A stretch of DNA of 54,112 nt from JAKPPT01 sp964630305. GTDB lineage: Bacteria; Spirochaetota; Spirochaetia; Treponematales; UBA12059. Each line of letters begins with the position of its first letter. Position 1 is the stretch's first letter. The notes under the pieces were generated by a model, which saw only the letters and a list, made by a program, of their open reading frames with translations, ran no database searches and was not told the DNA's origin. The stretch spans positions 1 to 54,112 of the forward strand of contig CAZVTR010000012.1 of assembly GCA_964630305.1 (NCBI GenBank). Reading direction: 5' to 3'. Below are positions 1-9,907 of this stretch, one piece after another. A program made the position numbers and the translations under genes.

Positions 1-243
1 ATCTCTTTGCGTATCTGGAATATCTTCTAACAAATCATGAATAACTGATGCTTTCAGCAATACTGCATCAACATAGCCGTAATTAAGGAGGATTGTAAAC
101 GTCTCCATCTGATGTCTGAACATATTTCCGCCAAAATGCCGCTCGATGTTCATTAATGGTATTGAAAGCCAAATATACGGTGCAAGATGCATCGATTTGA
201 GCATATTCATTTTTTTTTCATCGAGCAGCTTTTTATACGGCAT
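1..243 (-). CDS. HD-domain protein, RelA/SpoT-like hydrolase fold (partial)
   Basis: The reading frame is open from an ATG at 243 to the window edge (81 codons), so the C-terminal part is missing. A histidine in RHQ near residue 44 is followed about 25 residues later by IHDLLED, the spacing of the metal-binding H...HD motif in RelA/SpoT-type HD domains (HD_4-like). It begins 1 nt after the valS stop codon and is probably co-transcribed with valS. No synthetase domain can be seen because of the truncation, so it could be a small (p)ppGpp-hydrolase-like protein, a full Rel protein or another HD phosphohydrolase. The HD call is fairly safe and the substrate is not. Confidence 0.6.
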   Translation of the reverse strand, partial: MPYKKLLDEKKMNMLKSMHLAPYIWLSIPLMNIERHFGGNMFRHQMETFTILLNYGYVDAVLLKASVIHDLLEDIPDTQRD

Positions 244-244
244 A

Positions 245-2881
245 TTACTCCTGCGACAAATCGCTTAAATAGCTCTTGAGCCGCTGAACCAATTCTTGCG
301 CATGCGCAAGTTTTTCCTGTTCAGCCTTAATTACCTCTTGCGGAGCTCTCGCTACAAAATCGGCATTGTTGAGTTTGTTTCTTCCTTTATCAATAAATGC
401 GAGCTCTTGTTCGAGTTGTTTTTGCAGCTTTTGCTGTAATGCCCTAATATCTATTGAGACAGTTGTATCAATATAGATTTCTGCCTTACTTGCTGCAAGC
501 GCAACTGAATGTTCTGGTTTTGCGGACGCCCACTGCACTGTTTCTGCATTCACTAACAGGGCTATCACCGGTTCGAGTTCTTTAATAAAGCTCTCAACGG
601 CTCTATCGGTAATTTTCAAGCTAACTTTTATTTTCTTTTCTGGACTGATACCAAACTCGCTGCGCAAAGTTCGTATTTTTGTTACTGCATCGATGAGTGC
701 ATCCATTGCATGCGCTTCGCTATCAGCTTTATACTCTTCACAGTACAAAGGATAATCCTGAACCATAATAATGCCGCGCGAATTTGGCAGGTGACTATAG
801 AGTTCTTCTGTAACAAACGGCAGGAACGGATGCAATAAACGTAACGAAGCCTCAAGAATCTCGAGAAGCACCGATACTGCGCGATTTCGTTCTTGCTGAT
901 TAGTGCTTCGAGTATAAATTTTCGAAGCTTCCACATACCAATCGCAAAAATCGTTCCAGAAAAACTCGTACAGCGCTCGCGAAGCATCATTAAAGCGATA
1001 TATGGCAATCGCATCAGCTGTTATTTTTGCAGTTTCGTTTAACCTATGCCGTATCCATTTATCAAGCGGCCGATATTCGGGTTTTTCTACAAAATCACAT
1101 CCGTCAAGATTCATCAGAATATACCGTGATGCGTTCCATATTTTATTGCTGAACTTTGATCCAAGCTTAAAGTCATCTTTATTGATTAAAATATCCTGCC
1201 CGGGTGTAAACATAAAGCTTAATGTAAACCTGAGGGCATCGGCACCATATTCATCAATTATTTCTAAGGGATCAATACCATTGCCGAGGCTCTTAGACAT
1301 TTTTCTTCCCTGTTTGTCTCTCACAAGCGTTGTAATACAAATATCACGGAACGGAGCCTTGCCGGTAAACTCCATACCAGCCATTATCATTCTGGCAACC
1401 CAGAAGAAAATAATGTCATATCCTGTTACTAACGTTGAAGTCGGATAGAAGTGCCGCAAATCTGATGTTTCCTGCGGCCAGCCAAACACGCTAAACGGCC
1501 AGAGCCACGAGCTAAACCAGGTATCGAGCACATCTTCGTCTTGTCTGAGTTCCGGAGATTTACAGCGGGGACAGGTTAATGGTTCTTCGCGGGAAACAAT
1601 TACTTCGCCGCAGTGATCGCAATACCACACCGGTATTCTGTGACCCCACCAGAGCTGCCGGCTGATACACCAGTCCCTGATATTCACAAGCCAGTTTTCA
1701 TAGGTGTGCTCCCAGCGCTCAGGAAAAAAACGAATAGATCCTTCACGCCAGGCTGCAAGCGCTTTTTCTGCGAGCGGCTTCATCTTTACAAACCACTGCT
1801 CGGAAAGATACGGCTCAACAACAGTATGACAGCGGTAACAGTGCCCCACTGAGTGTGTGATTGGCTTTGCTTCTATATACAAGCCTTGTGCTTGCAGATC
1901 TTCAATAACAGCTTTTCTGCCGTCTTTTGCAGTCATTCCCCGATATTTTTCAGGCACATTGTCATTGAGTCTGCCATCAGGAGTTAGAATATTTATTTTC
2001 TCTAAGTTATGTCTATTTCCCACTTCAAAGTCATTTGGATCATGAGCCGGCGTAATTTTTACAAGCCCTGTGCCAAATTCCCTATCAACATAGCTATCGG
2101 CTATGAGCGGAATTGTTCTCCCCGTTAAAGGCAGCACAAGCTGTTTGCCCACAAGATGTTTGTACCGTTCATCCTCCGGGTTACAGGCTACAGCGGTATC
2201 CCCGAGCATGGTTTCAGGACGTGTTGTTGCTATTTCAATATGGCCGCTGCCATCTGCAAATGGATACTTAATATAGTGCAGGGCGCCCTGCTCATCGTCA
2301 TGTTCAACTTCATCATCAGCGAGAGCTGTCCCGCATGAGGGACACCAGTTAACTAAGTATTTACCGCGATAGATATAGCCCTTTTCGTACAAAGAAACAA
2401 AAACTTCACGAACTGCTTTTGATAGACCCTCATCGAGCGTAAATCGCTCCCGTGACCAATCACACGATGATCCTAGTTTCTGGAGCTGTTTTTTGATAAT
2501 TGCATGATGCTCCTCTTTTACTTTCCAGGTTTCTTTGATAAAGGCTTCGCGACCTATTGCTCGTTTATCAATACCTTGTGCACGAAGTTTTTTTTCAACA
2601 ACGTGCTGCGTCGCTATACCAGCGTGATCTGCACCTGGGACCCAGAGTGTCGGTTCTCCTCTCATACGATGGTACCGTATAAGAATATCTTGAAGCGAAT
2701 TATTAAGACCGTGCCCCATATGGAGTACGCCTGTGACATTAGGCGGAGGAATTACAATGACAAAAGGCTTTACACCCTGCTTTTGAATTGGCATAAAACA
2801 GCGATTATCAAGCCATCGCTTATAAATTGCTTCTTCAAATGTTTTTGGGTCATAAGCCTTTGGAAGTTCAATTGACTTCAT
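245..2881 (-). CDS. valS: Valyl-tRNA synthetase
   Basis: Class I aminoacyl-tRNA synthetase that charges tRNA-Val in the cytoplasm. The protein is 878 residues, typical for bacterial ValRS. The PPPNVTGVLHMGH signature places the HIGH-type motif at residues 54-57, and KMSKS lies near residue 525. The CP1 editing domain, the tRNA-binding helical domain and a C-terminal coiled-coil arm rich in Lys/Glu follow in the usual order. I chose the ATG at 2881 (MKSIELPKAYDP) because GGAGGA sits just upstream; an in-frame extension to 2929 has no comparable ribosome-binding site. It lies downstream of tuf, beyond the tuf terminator, so it probably has its own promoter in 2882-3075. That spacer holds two near-copies of the dispersed AGGGACACTC motif. 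Confidence 0.98.
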   Translation of the reverse strand: MKSIELPKAYDPKTFEEAIYKRWLDNRCFMPIQKQGVKPFVIVIPPPNVTGVLHMGHGLNNSLQDILIRYHRMRGEPTLWVPGADHAGIATQHVVEKKLRAQGIDKRAIGREAFIKETWKVKEEHHAIIKKQLQKLGSSCDWSRERFTLDEGLSKAVREVFVSLYEKGYIYRGKYLVNWCPSCGTALADDEVEHDDEQGALHYIKYPFADGSGHIEIATTRPETMLGDTAVACNPEDERYKHLVGKQLVLPLTGRTIPLIADSYVDREFGTGLVKITPAHDPNDFEVGNRHNLEKINILTPDGRLNDNVPEKYRGMTAKDGRKAVIEDLQAQGLYIEAKPITHSVGHCYRCHTVVEPYLSEQWFVKMKPLAEKALAAWREGSIRFFPERWEHTYENWLVNIRDWCISRQLWWGHRIPVWYCDHCGEVIVSREEPLTCPRCKSPELRQDEDVLDTWFSSWLWPFSVFGWPQETSDLRHFYPTSTLVTGYDIIFFWVARMIMAGMEFTGKAPFRDICITTLVRDKQGRKMSKSLGNGIDPLEIIDEYGADALRFTLSFMFTPGQDILINKDDFKLGSKFSNKIWNASRYILMNLDGCDFVEKPEYRPLDKWIRHRLNETAKITADAIAIYRFNDASRALYEFFWNDFCDWYVEASKIYTRSTNQQERNRAVSVLLEILEASLRLLHPFLPFVTEELYSHLPNSRGIIMVQDYPLYCEEYKADSEAHAMDALIDAVTKIRTLRSEFGISPEKKIKVSLKITDRAVESFIKELEPVIALLVNAETVQWASAKPEHSVALAASKAEIYIDTTVSIDIRALQQKLQKQLEQELAFIDKGRNKLNNADFVARAPQEVIKAEQEKLAHAQELVQRLKSYLSDLSQE

Positions 2882-3075
2882 AGTTCCTCCATCACTACCT
2901 GTACGAAAATACTGCTGTTTCTTTACCACAGCACTGTTGTGTTACTGTATATTTTTTTCTAACAAAAATCAATTGCACAATAATTTATAAACGCATAGTG
3001 TGTCCCTAAAGTGTCCCCATAGTTGCCTATAGTCAAACATAGTAAGCCGTATATTGCATGCTATGCAGTGCGCAC

Positions 3076-3100
3076 AAAAAAAGGCTGCCCGAAGGCAGCC
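3076..3100 (-). terminator. Rho-independent terminator of tuf
   Basis: On the minus strand GGCTGCC, a TTCG tetraloop and GGCAGCC are followed by seven T. This is a textbook intrinsic terminator, 24 nt past the tuf stop codon, and it probably ends the long ribosomal/RNA polymerase transcript. Confidence 0.93.
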
Positions 3101-3123
3101 TCATATTTCGAATACAGCTCAGG

Positions 3124-4314
3124 TTATTCGATGATTTCGGTAACCTGACCGGAAGCAACGGTTCGGCCGCCTTCGCGGATAGCGAATTTGAGTCCTTTTT
3201 CCATTGCGACAGGATAGATAAGTTCAACCTGAATTTCGGTATTGTCACCGGGCATAACGATTTCAGTACCAGCTGGAAGCGTTACAGTACCTGTGATATC
3301 AGTTGTTCTGAAATAGAACTGCGGGCGGTAACCGGAATGGAATGGTGAGTGGCGTCCGCCTTCATCCTTTGAAAGAACGTAAATCTGTCCTTTGAACTTA
3401 GTATGAGGAGTAATGGTTCCGGGTTTTGCAAGAACCTGTCCGCGTTCAACTTCTTTTTTATCGATACCGCGGAGCAGCACACCGATATTATCGCCAGCAA
3501 TACCTTCGTCGAGGATTTTCTGGAACATTTCGACACCGGTTGCAACGGTTTTCTTGGTTGGGCGGATACCAACGATTTCAACTTCATCGTTTACTTTAAT
3601 AACACCGCGATCAACTTTACCGGTAACAACAGTACCGCGACCAGAAATTGAGAACACGTCCTCAATCGGCATGAGGAAGGGCTTATCGGTTACACGTTCA
3701 GGATCTTTGAAATAAGCATCCATTGCATCAAGCAGTTCCTGGATGCATTTGGTTGCTTCTGCGTTATCGGGTTCTGACATTGCTTTGAATGCTGAACCTT
3801 TAATTATGGGCACTTCATCGCCGGGGAAGCCGTAGAAATTGAGAAGATCGCGAACTTCCTGCTCAACAAGTTCAACAAGTTCAGCATCTTCAAGAAGGTC
3901 AATCTTATTGAGGAATACTACCATTGAAGGTACGCCTACCTGACGTGCAAGAAGAACGTGCTCGCGAGTCTGAGGCATAACTGAGTCTGGTGCTGATACT
4001 ACAAGAATAGCACCGTCCATCTGAGCAGCACCGGTAATCATGTTCTTGATGTAGTCTGCGTGGCCCGGGCAGTCGATATGTGCATAGTGCCGTTTTTCTG
4101 ACTGATACTCAAGGTGTCGGGTATTAATGGTAATACCGCGTGCTTTTTCCTCTGGAGCATTGTCAATGTCTTCATATTTGAGTGCCTTGTCGCCATATTT
4201 TTTGGCGCAGTACATTGTGATAGCTGCACTCAACGTTGTCTTTCCGTGGTCAATGTGTCCGATCGTACCTACGTTCATGTGTGGTTTGGTACGCTCGAAT
4301 TTCTCTTTAGCCAT
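3124..4314 (-). CDS. tuf: Elongation factor Tu
   Basis: GTPase that delivers aminoacyl-tRNA to the ribosomal A site. The protein is 396 residues, the usual EF-Tu length. G1 is GHIDHGKT at residues 19-26 (Ile where most EF-Tu have Val), G3 is DCPGH and G4 is NKID. Domain II and III signatures follow, including the C-terminal REGGRTVASGQV stretch. The start is supported by TAGGAGGA just upstream of the ATG at 4314. It lies 97 nt after rpsG on the same strand, and no fusA lies between them, unlike the classical rpsL-rpsG-fusA-tuf order. A strong terminator follows, so tuf is probably the last gene of this transcript. Confidence 0.99.
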   Translation of the reverse strand: MAKEKFERTKPHMNVGTIGHIDHGKTTLSAAITMYCAKKYGDKALKYEDIDNAPEEKARGITINTRHLEYQSEKRHYAHIDCPGHADYIKNMITGAAQMDGAILVVSAPDSVMPQTREHVLLARQVGVPSMVVFLNKIDLLEDAELVELVEQEVRDLLNFYGFPGDEVPIIKGSAFKAMSEPDNAEATKCIQELLDAMDAYFKDPERVTDKPFLMPIEDVFSISGRGTVVTGKVDRGVIKVNDEVEIVGIRPTKKTVATGVEMFQKILDEGIAGDNIGVLLRGIDKKEVERGQVLAKPGTITPHTKFKGQIYVLSKDEGGRHSPFHSGYRPQFYFRTTDITGTVTLPAGTEIVMPGDNTEIQVELIYPVAMEKGLKFAIREGGRTVASGQVTEIIE

Positions 4315-4370
4315 TCGTATCCTCCTAAATAACTTTTCATACGAAGCTTGTACGCTTCTTTATATATTAA

Positions 4371-4398
4371 CCGGGAAACGAATTGGTTTCGTACCCGG
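4371..4398 (-). promoter_or_regulatory. Hairpin in the rpsG-tuf spacer
   Basis: CCGGGAAAC and GTTTC...CCCGG can pair as a stem of about ten base pairs with a 3-nt bulge and a six-base loop. No T-run follows on the minus strand, so it is more likely an mRNA processing or stability element than a terminator. Seen in sequence; function inferred. Confidence 0.4.
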
Positions 4399-4411
4399 AA
4401 ACCACCCTGTA

Positions 4412-4882
4412 TTACCAGCGGTAGTGTGCAAATGCCTTATTAGCTTCTGCCATTCGATGCGTATCCTCACGCTTCTTAACAGCAGTACCTGTATTGTTAA
4501 ATGCGTCAATAAGTTCAGCAGAGAGTCTTTCTGCCATGGATTTACCGCTGCGTGATCGGGCGGCTGTAATTATCCAGCGCATTGCAAGCGCTTCACGGCG
4601 TGACTCGCGAATTTCCATTGGCACCTGATAGGTTGCACCGCCAACTCGCCGTGATTTTACTTCTACGGCTGGTTTTACGTTTTCAAGTGCTTTTACAAAC
4701 GCTTCAAGTGCAGGAGTATTAGTTTTTTGCTGTAACTGATCCAATGCATCATACATGAGAGCGCGGCACACAGTTTTTTTACCCTCCCACATCATGCGAC
4801 AAATGAATCGGGTAACCAGCACACTGTTGTACTTAATATCCGGCTGATGGCCACGGTCAATCGATTTCTTTTTTCTTCCCAT
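4412..4882 (-). CDS. rpsG: 30S ribosomal protein S7
   Basis: S7 nucleates the head of the 30S subunit. The protein is 156 residues, the standard bacterial length. It begins MGRKKKSIDRGHQPDIKYNS and carries the family signature around FICRMMWEGKKTVCRAL. The characteristic GGATYQVP segment and the C-terminal HRMAEANKAFAHYRW are also present. It starts 12 nt after the rpsL stop codon, so the two are translated from one mRNA. Confidence 0.98.
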   Translation of the reverse strand: MGRKKKSIDRGHQPDIKYNSVLVTRFICRMMWEGKKTVCRALMYDALDQLQQKTNTPALEAFVKALENVKPAVEVKSRRVGGATYQVPMEIRESRREALAMRWIITAARSRSGKSMAERLSAELIDAFNNTGTAVKKREDTHRMAEANKAFAHYRW

Positions 4883-4894
4883 ATTACCGCTCCA

Positions 4895-5269
4895 TTATGC
4901 CTTTGGTCTCTTTGCGCCGTACTTAGAACGACCCTGCTTCCTGTCTGCTACCCCATGCGTATCCTTAGTTCCTCGAATAATATGGTAGCGTACACCAGGA
5001 AGATCCTTTACACGACCGCCGCGTACTAAAACGACTGAGTGTTCCTGCAGATTATGCCCGATACCGGGAATATACGCAGTAATCTCTATTTTGTTTGAAA
5101 GGCGGACACGTGCAACTTTCCGCAATGCCGAGTTCGGCTTTTTTGGCGTTACGGTCATAACGCGAGTACATACACCCCTTCTCTGGGGGCATTCCTGGAG
5201 CGCAGGGCTCTTTGTTTTCCAAACAGATTGCTTTCTGCCCTTGCGCACTAATTGATTAATTGTTGGCAT
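4895..5269 (-). CDS. rpsL: 30S ribosomal protein S12
   Basis: Decoding-centre protein of the 30S subunit, 124 residues. I chose the ATG at 5269 (MPTINQLVRKGRK) because AGGAGA precedes it at a suitable distance and the protein then matches the family length; the frame extends to 5329 without family resemblance. TPKKPNSALRK at residues 41-51 keeps lysine at the position linked to streptomycin resistance, and VRGGRVKDLPGVRYH is also unaltered, so no classical resistance substitution is seen. It follows rpoC and a large hairpin and precedes rpsG. Confidence 0.98.
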   Translation of the reverse strand: MPTINQLVRKGRKQSVWKTKSPALQECPQRRGVCTRVMTVTPKKPNSALRKVARVRLSNKIEITAYIPGIGHNLQEHSVVLVRGGRVKDLPGVRYHIIRGTKDTHGVADRKQGRSKYGAKRPKA

Positions 5270-5374
5270 GAAACCATCATCTCCTAAGTATTCCTGAATA
5301 TCAGCATTATTCAGGTTTATTTGGTACACGAAACCCTAAACTACAATATTGATTGCATAGCATAAAATTTTATA

Positions 5375-5418
5375 GGTACTTTTGTCAATGAGTATATAAA
5401 CTCAATGACAAAAGTACC
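5375..5418 (-). promoter_or_regulatory. Long hairpin between rpoC and rpsL
   Basis: GGTACTTTTGTCA...TGACAAAAGTACC forms a 13-bp stem, then one mismatch and five more pairs, around an AT-rich loop. On the minus strand the hairpin comes 6 nt after the rpoC stop codon and is followed by TATAAAATTTTATG, not a clean T-run. It may attenuate or process the message between the rpoBC and rpsLG parts of the operon. Confidence 0.55.
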
Positions 5419-5424
5419 ATACTG

Positions 5425-8400
5425 CTATTCATCATCATCTAAATCATCCACTTCAGAAAATCCTTCATCATTCTCAAATGAAGTTTCTTCTTCATAAATC
5501 TTTTCATGTTCCGGATTGCTTTCTTTTTGGTAAGCAAGCGCGCGCTGCTGTTCTTCTTCTTTGCGACGTTTCTCTGCCATCTCCTCAACATACGCATCAA
5601 GGTTTTCATGGACGCCATCAGAGAGCTTGAGCGTCTTATAGTACTTAATACCAGTACCTGCTGGTATAAGATGACCGATAGCAACATTTTCCTTAAGACC
5701 GCGCAGCGGATCTACGGCACCTGCTATTGCAGCATCAGTCAACACCTTGGTTGTTTCCTGGAATGATGCTGCAGAAATAAAGGAATCAATTTTTAACGAT
5801 GCCCGTGTTATACCCATCAGTATTGGAATTGCAACAGCGGGCTGTCCTCCCTGAGCAATAACATGTTTGTTTTCTTCGTAGAACTTGAAGCGATCTACCT
5901 GCTGTCCATAAATAAACCGGGTATCGCCAGGATATGCAATTTCTACTTTGCGGAGCATCTGACGTACAATAACACCGATATGTTTATCGTTAATCGTTAC
6001 ACCCTGCTGGCGGTATACACTTTGGATTTCATCCATAATAAACTGCTGACAAGCTTGTTCGCCAAGAATGAGCAGTATGTCATGCGGATCTGCATTGCCG
6101 CTGCAAAGTTTTTCTCCAACCTCGATATTATCGCCATCACGAACGAGGAGCCGCTTGCCTACCGGTACGAGGTGCTTATACTCTTTTCCGAAAATATCTT
6201 TTATAACAATAAGACGCTTACCCTTAACAATACCTTTTACCGCAACAGTTCCGCTCACGGTTGCGAGCACAGCCGACGATTTTGGCTTGCGTGCTTCAAA
6301 AAGCTCTCCGACGCGCGGAAGACCACCTACGATATCCATTGCACGTGCACTTTCTTTAAGCGTTTTCGCAATAATTTTTCCGGCTTTTATTTTCGCGCCG
6401 TCATCAACGTTGAGGTATGCACCGCCCGGAAGGAGATAGGTAATAATTTCATTACCATCTTCGTCGGTAATTACGATACGAGGCTGTTTTGAATCTTTTT
6501 CGCCCGAGTAATCCGCAATTTTCTTTTCTACATTGCCCGTTTCTTCGTTGATTTCTTCTTTCAAGGTAGAACCGGAAATAATATCCTCATAGCGTACATA
6601 TCCGTCATATTCAGCAATAATAGGATCACTGAATGGATCGAAGGTGGCAAACGTTACATTTGCTCCGACGATATCGCCATCTTTGAAGAACACTTCTGAT
6701 CCGTTGCGAATTTCGATTCTGGATTCTTGAGCTATTGTAATCAAGGTTGAATCAATAATCTTTACAAATGCTATATCCTGTGAGTAGATTTCTTCACCAG
6801 AAGCTCTCGTAATAAGCAAATCACCTTTAAGAATTCGCTTCCCGTCTTCAACATGGAGTTTATCTCCTGGCTTAATTTCCAGCTGATGGAAGATTTTAGC
6901 TATATATGCATAGCCTTTTCTCGTAAAGAGTAAATTGCCAGTATCAAGTTTAACAAAACTACCTTCAAGCCTGTTGAGATACACAGGATATTTCAGAACA
7001 ATTCTATTTTCTTCTGATACCTTAGTTGCAGCACCACCAATATGGAAGGTACGCATCGTGAGCTGAGTACCAGGCTGTCCGATTGACTGAGCAGCAATAA
7101 TACCAACAGCTTCACCAATGTCTACCGGCCTGCCGGTTGCAAGATTTCGGCCATAGCACTTGCGGCACAGGCCATGCTTAGCCTCACAGGTCAGCACGGT
7201 GCGAATATATACTTTTTCGATACCAGCTTCTTCAATCTGAATTGCTTTTTCTTCAGTAATTTCCTGGTTAACATCGAGCAGTATTTCACCGGTAATTGGA
7301 TGATGCACGCGCTCAAGTGAGTATCGTCCAACAATACGCTCACGGAGCGGCTCTACAATATCTTCTCCATTCTTAATTGCTGTCTGAGCTATACCGCGGA
7401 TTGTACCGCAATCATCTTCTGTTATAACAACATCTTGTGCAATATCAACGAGACGACGTGTTAAGTAACCAGCGTCAGCTGTTTTGAGTGCGGTATCGGC
7501 AAGACCTTTTCGAGCACCATTCGTTGAAATAAAGAACTCGATAACCGAAAGTCCTTCTTTAAAGTTAGAACGAATTGGTAGCTCAATAATGTCACCACCC
7601 GGTTTCGCCATAAGACCGCGCATACCTGCAAGCTGTCTGATCTGGTTTTTGGAACCGCGTGCACCTGAATGCGCCATCATGTAAATATTGTTAAAACCGC
7701 CTCTGTCCTTCTCGAGAACTTTCATCATTGCGGCAGTAACTTCTTCATTAGTTTTAGACCACACTTCAACTACCTGGTTATACCGCTCTTCCTGAGTAAT
7801 GTGACCGGCAATATACTGTTTTTGTATGCTCTCTACCTTTTTATTCGCTTCTTCTATAAACTTATGTTTTTCTTCCGGGATAATAATGTCATCCATGCCG
7901 ATTGTTGCACCAAAGAATGTGGAATACTTGAATCCCATATCTTTAATAGCATCAAGCATGACAACAGTGATATACGGCCCCTCATTTTTATATACCCACT
8001 CAATGAGGTTACGAATATCCTTATCTACCATCGAGTAGTTGATATAGGGTATCTGCGGTGGCATAGCTTCATTAAAGAGTAAGCGCGCAGGTGTTGTCTC
8101 TATGTACTTGCCCTGTGTAAAAGCATCATCTTCTGTGGCGTATTTTTTCCACACCGGACCTTTTTGAACTTTAACTTTTACAAGCGCCTCCCAATCACAG
8201 CTTCCTGCTTCACACGCTTTATATGCTTCCTCTGCAGAAGAAAAATATTTTCCTTCTCCCTTTGCTCCGTGTTTTTCTTTCATGAGGTAGTAGATACCAA
8301 GAACCATATCCTGTGAAGGATATACAATCGTCTTACCGCTTGCAGGGTCAAGCAAATTGCGGCTTGAAAGCATCAATGTCCAGCATTCAGCCTGCGCAGC

Positions 8401-9792
8401 TACGCTCAAAGGCACATGCACTGCCATCTGATCACCATCAAAGTCTGCATTAAATGCCTTACACACAAGCGGATGCAGTTTTATCGCTTTACCTTCTACG
8501 AGAACCGGCTCAAATGCCTGAATACCAAGGCGGTGCAGTGTCGGTGCGCGGTTAAGCATAACGGGATGTTCGCGAACTACCTCATCGAGCACAGCAAACA
8601 CTTCCGGTGTTTCCTGCTCTACAAGCATTTTTGCTTTCTTGATGTTGTATACGACATCCTTCTCAACGAGCTTCTTCATGATAAAAGGTTTGAAGAGCTC
8701 TAAAGCCATTTTCGTTGGGAGACCGCACTGGTGCATTTTAAGCTCTGGTCCCACGACAATTACAGAACGTCCTGAATAGTCCACACGCTTACCAAGAAGG
8801 TTCTGGCGGAACCGTCCCTGTTTACCTTTTAACATGTCAGAAAGTGATTTTAGCGGCTTATTATTGGAGGATTTTGTTGTTGTGCGCTTTCGCTTACTGT
8901 TGTCAAAGAGTGCATCAACAGCTTCCTGAAGCATGCGTTTTTCGTTTCTAATAATAATGTCAGGCGCATTTAAGTTGATAAGCTTTCGCAACCGATTGCT
9001 TCGGTTAATTACCCTGCGATAGAGGTCATTAAGATCACTCGTTGCAAACCTTCCTCCATCAAGCTGCACCATAGGCCGGAGATCGGGTGGAATAACTGGA
9101 ATAACATCCAGAATCATCCACTCAGGGCGGTTCCCGGAATTTCTGAAATTTTCAACAATCTCGATGCGTTTAAGGAGACGCTTATCGCTCTTTGCTCCTT
9201 TTTCAAGCATTTTCGCGCGAAGTTCAGCAGCTAAATCGTTTAAGTTAATTTCTTTTAACAGCTGACGAATAGCCTCAGCGCCCATTCCGGCAGTAAACGA
9301 ACCGCTGTAACGCTCTTGTGCTTCATAGTACTCTTCTTCTGTAAGGAGCTGCTTCTTCTTAAGCTCTGTGTCACCCGGATCTATCACAATGTATTTCTCA
9401 TAATACAGGACAGACCGCAGCGCTGCCACAGTTAAGTCGAGAATGAGTCCCATGCGGCTCGGCACAGAACGATAAAACCAAATATGAGATACAGGACTTG
9501 CTAATTCTATGTGTCCCATACGTTCACGGCGCACTTTAAAGTGAGTTACTTCAACACCGCACCGATCACAAATAACACCTTTATATCGAATTGACTTAAA
9601 CTTTCCGCAAAAACATTCCCACTCTTTTGTGGTACCAAAAATGCGTTCACAAAAAAGGCCATCCCGTTCGGGTCGCAGTGTTCGATAGTTAATTGTCTCT
9701 GGTTTCTTAACTTCACCGTAGCTCCAGCTCCTAATCATTTCCGGGCTGGCAAGCCGTATCATGATACTATCGAAATCCTGAATGTCCCTCAT
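5425..9792 (-). CDS. rpoC: RNA polymerase beta' subunit
   Basis: Catalytic subunit of RNA polymerase, 1455 residues. The N-terminal zinc ribbon CFCGKF...CDRCGVEV, the rudder/lid region and the magnesium-binding NADFDGDQMAVHVPLS are all visible. The bridge-helix and trigger-loop region and the second zinc site (CEAKHGLCRKCYGRNLA) follow. The C-terminus ends in an acidic tail rich in Asp/Glu. I chose ATG 9792 (MRDIQDFDS) because GGGAG precedes it; the frame extends upstream to 9885 without family homology. It lies 115 nt downstream of rpoB on the same strand. Confidence 0.99.
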   Translation of the reverse strand: MRDIQDFDSIMIRLASPEMIRSWSYGEVKKPETINYRTLRPERDGLFCERIFGTTKEWECFCGKFKSIRYKGVICDRCGVEVTHFKVRRERMGHIELASPVSHIWFYRSVPSRMGLILDLTVAALRSVLYYEKYIVIDPGDTELKKKQLLTEEEYYEAQERYSGSFTAGMGAEAIRQLLKEINLNDLAAELRAKMLEKGAKSDKRLLKRIEIVENFRNSGNRPEWMILDVIPVIPPDLRPMVQLDGGRFATSDLNDLYRRVINRSNRLRKLINLNAPDIIIRNEKRMLQEAVDALFDNSKRKRTTTKSSNNKPLKSLSDMLKGKQGRFRQNLLGKRVDYSGRSVIVVGPELKMHQCGLPTKMALELFKPFIMKKLVEKDVVYNIKKAKMLVEQETPEVFAVLDEVVREHPVMLNRAPTLHRLGIQAFEPVLVEGKAIKLHPLVCKAFNADFDGDQMAVHVPLSVAAQAECWTLMLSSRNLLDPASGKTIVYPSQDMVLGIYYLMKEKHGAKGEGKYFSSAEEAYKACEAGSCDWEALVKVKVQKGPVWKKYATEDDAFTQGKYIETTPARLLFNEAMPPQIPYINYSMVDKDIRNLIEWVYKNEGPYITVVMLDAIKDMGFKYSTFFGATIGMDDIIIPEEKHKFIEEANKKVESIQKQYIAGHITQEERYNQVVEVWSKTNEEVTAAMMKVLEKDRGGFNNIYMMAHSGARGSKNQIRQLAGMRGLMAKPGGDIIELPIRSNFKEGLSVIEFFISTNGARKGLADTALKTADAGYLTRRLVDIAQDVVITEDDCGTIRGIAQTAIKNGEDIVEPLRERIVGRYSLERVHHPITGEILLDVNQEITEEKAIQIEEAGIEKVYIRTVLTCEAKHGLCRKCYGRNLATGRPVDIGEAVGIIAAQSIGQPGTQLTMRTFHIGGAATKVSEENRIVLKYPVYLNRLEGSFVKLDTGNLLFTRKGYAYIAKIFHQLEIKPGDKLHVEDGKRILKGDLLITRASGEEIYSQDIAFVKIIDSTLITIAQESRIEIRNGSEVFFKDGDIVGANVTFATFDPFSDPIIAEYDGYVRYEDIISGSTLKEEINEETGNVEKKIADYSGEKDSKQPRIVITDEDGNEIITYLLPGGAYLNVDDGAKIKAGKIIAKTLKESARAMDIVGGLPRVGELFEARKPKSSAVLATVSGTVAVKGIVKGKRLIVIKDIFGKEYKHLVPVGKRLLVRDGDNIEVGEKLCSGNADPHDILLILGEQACQQFIMDEIQSVYRQQGVTINDKHIGVIVRQMLRKVEIAYPGDTRFIYGQQVDRFKFYEENKHVIAQGGQPAVAIPILMGITRASLKIDSFISAASFQETTKVLTDAAIAGAVDPLRGLKENVAIGHLIPAGTGIKYYKTLKLSDGVHENLDAYVEEMAEKRRKEEEQQRALAYQKESNPEHEKIYEEETSFENDEGFSEVDDLDDDE

Positions 9793-9841
9793 GTATCGCT
9801 CCCTTATACTACAGAAACGGTATGCACCGTCTCCAGAATGC

Positions 9842-9856
9842 GGCTGTTTAACAGCC
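9842..9856 (-). promoter_or_regulatory. Small palindrome in the rpoB-rpoC spacer
   Basis: GGCTGTT and AACAGCC pair around one base in the 115-nt spacer. No T-run follows. This could be a processing or translational spacer element, and the support is weak. Confidence 0.3.
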
Positions 9857-9907
9857 TCAAAACACCATCTGTACTCTCCGTACAATCAGTTTTGCACTCA
9901 AGGCAGA

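Noticed and set aside
2338..2347. AGGGACACCA in valS as a motif copy
   Set aside because: It encodes the conserved WCPSCG of ValRS and does not match the core.
5863..6492. Long plus-strand frame of 209 codons inside rpoC
   Set aside because: Antisense shadow of rpoC with no ribosome-binding site and no family resemblance.
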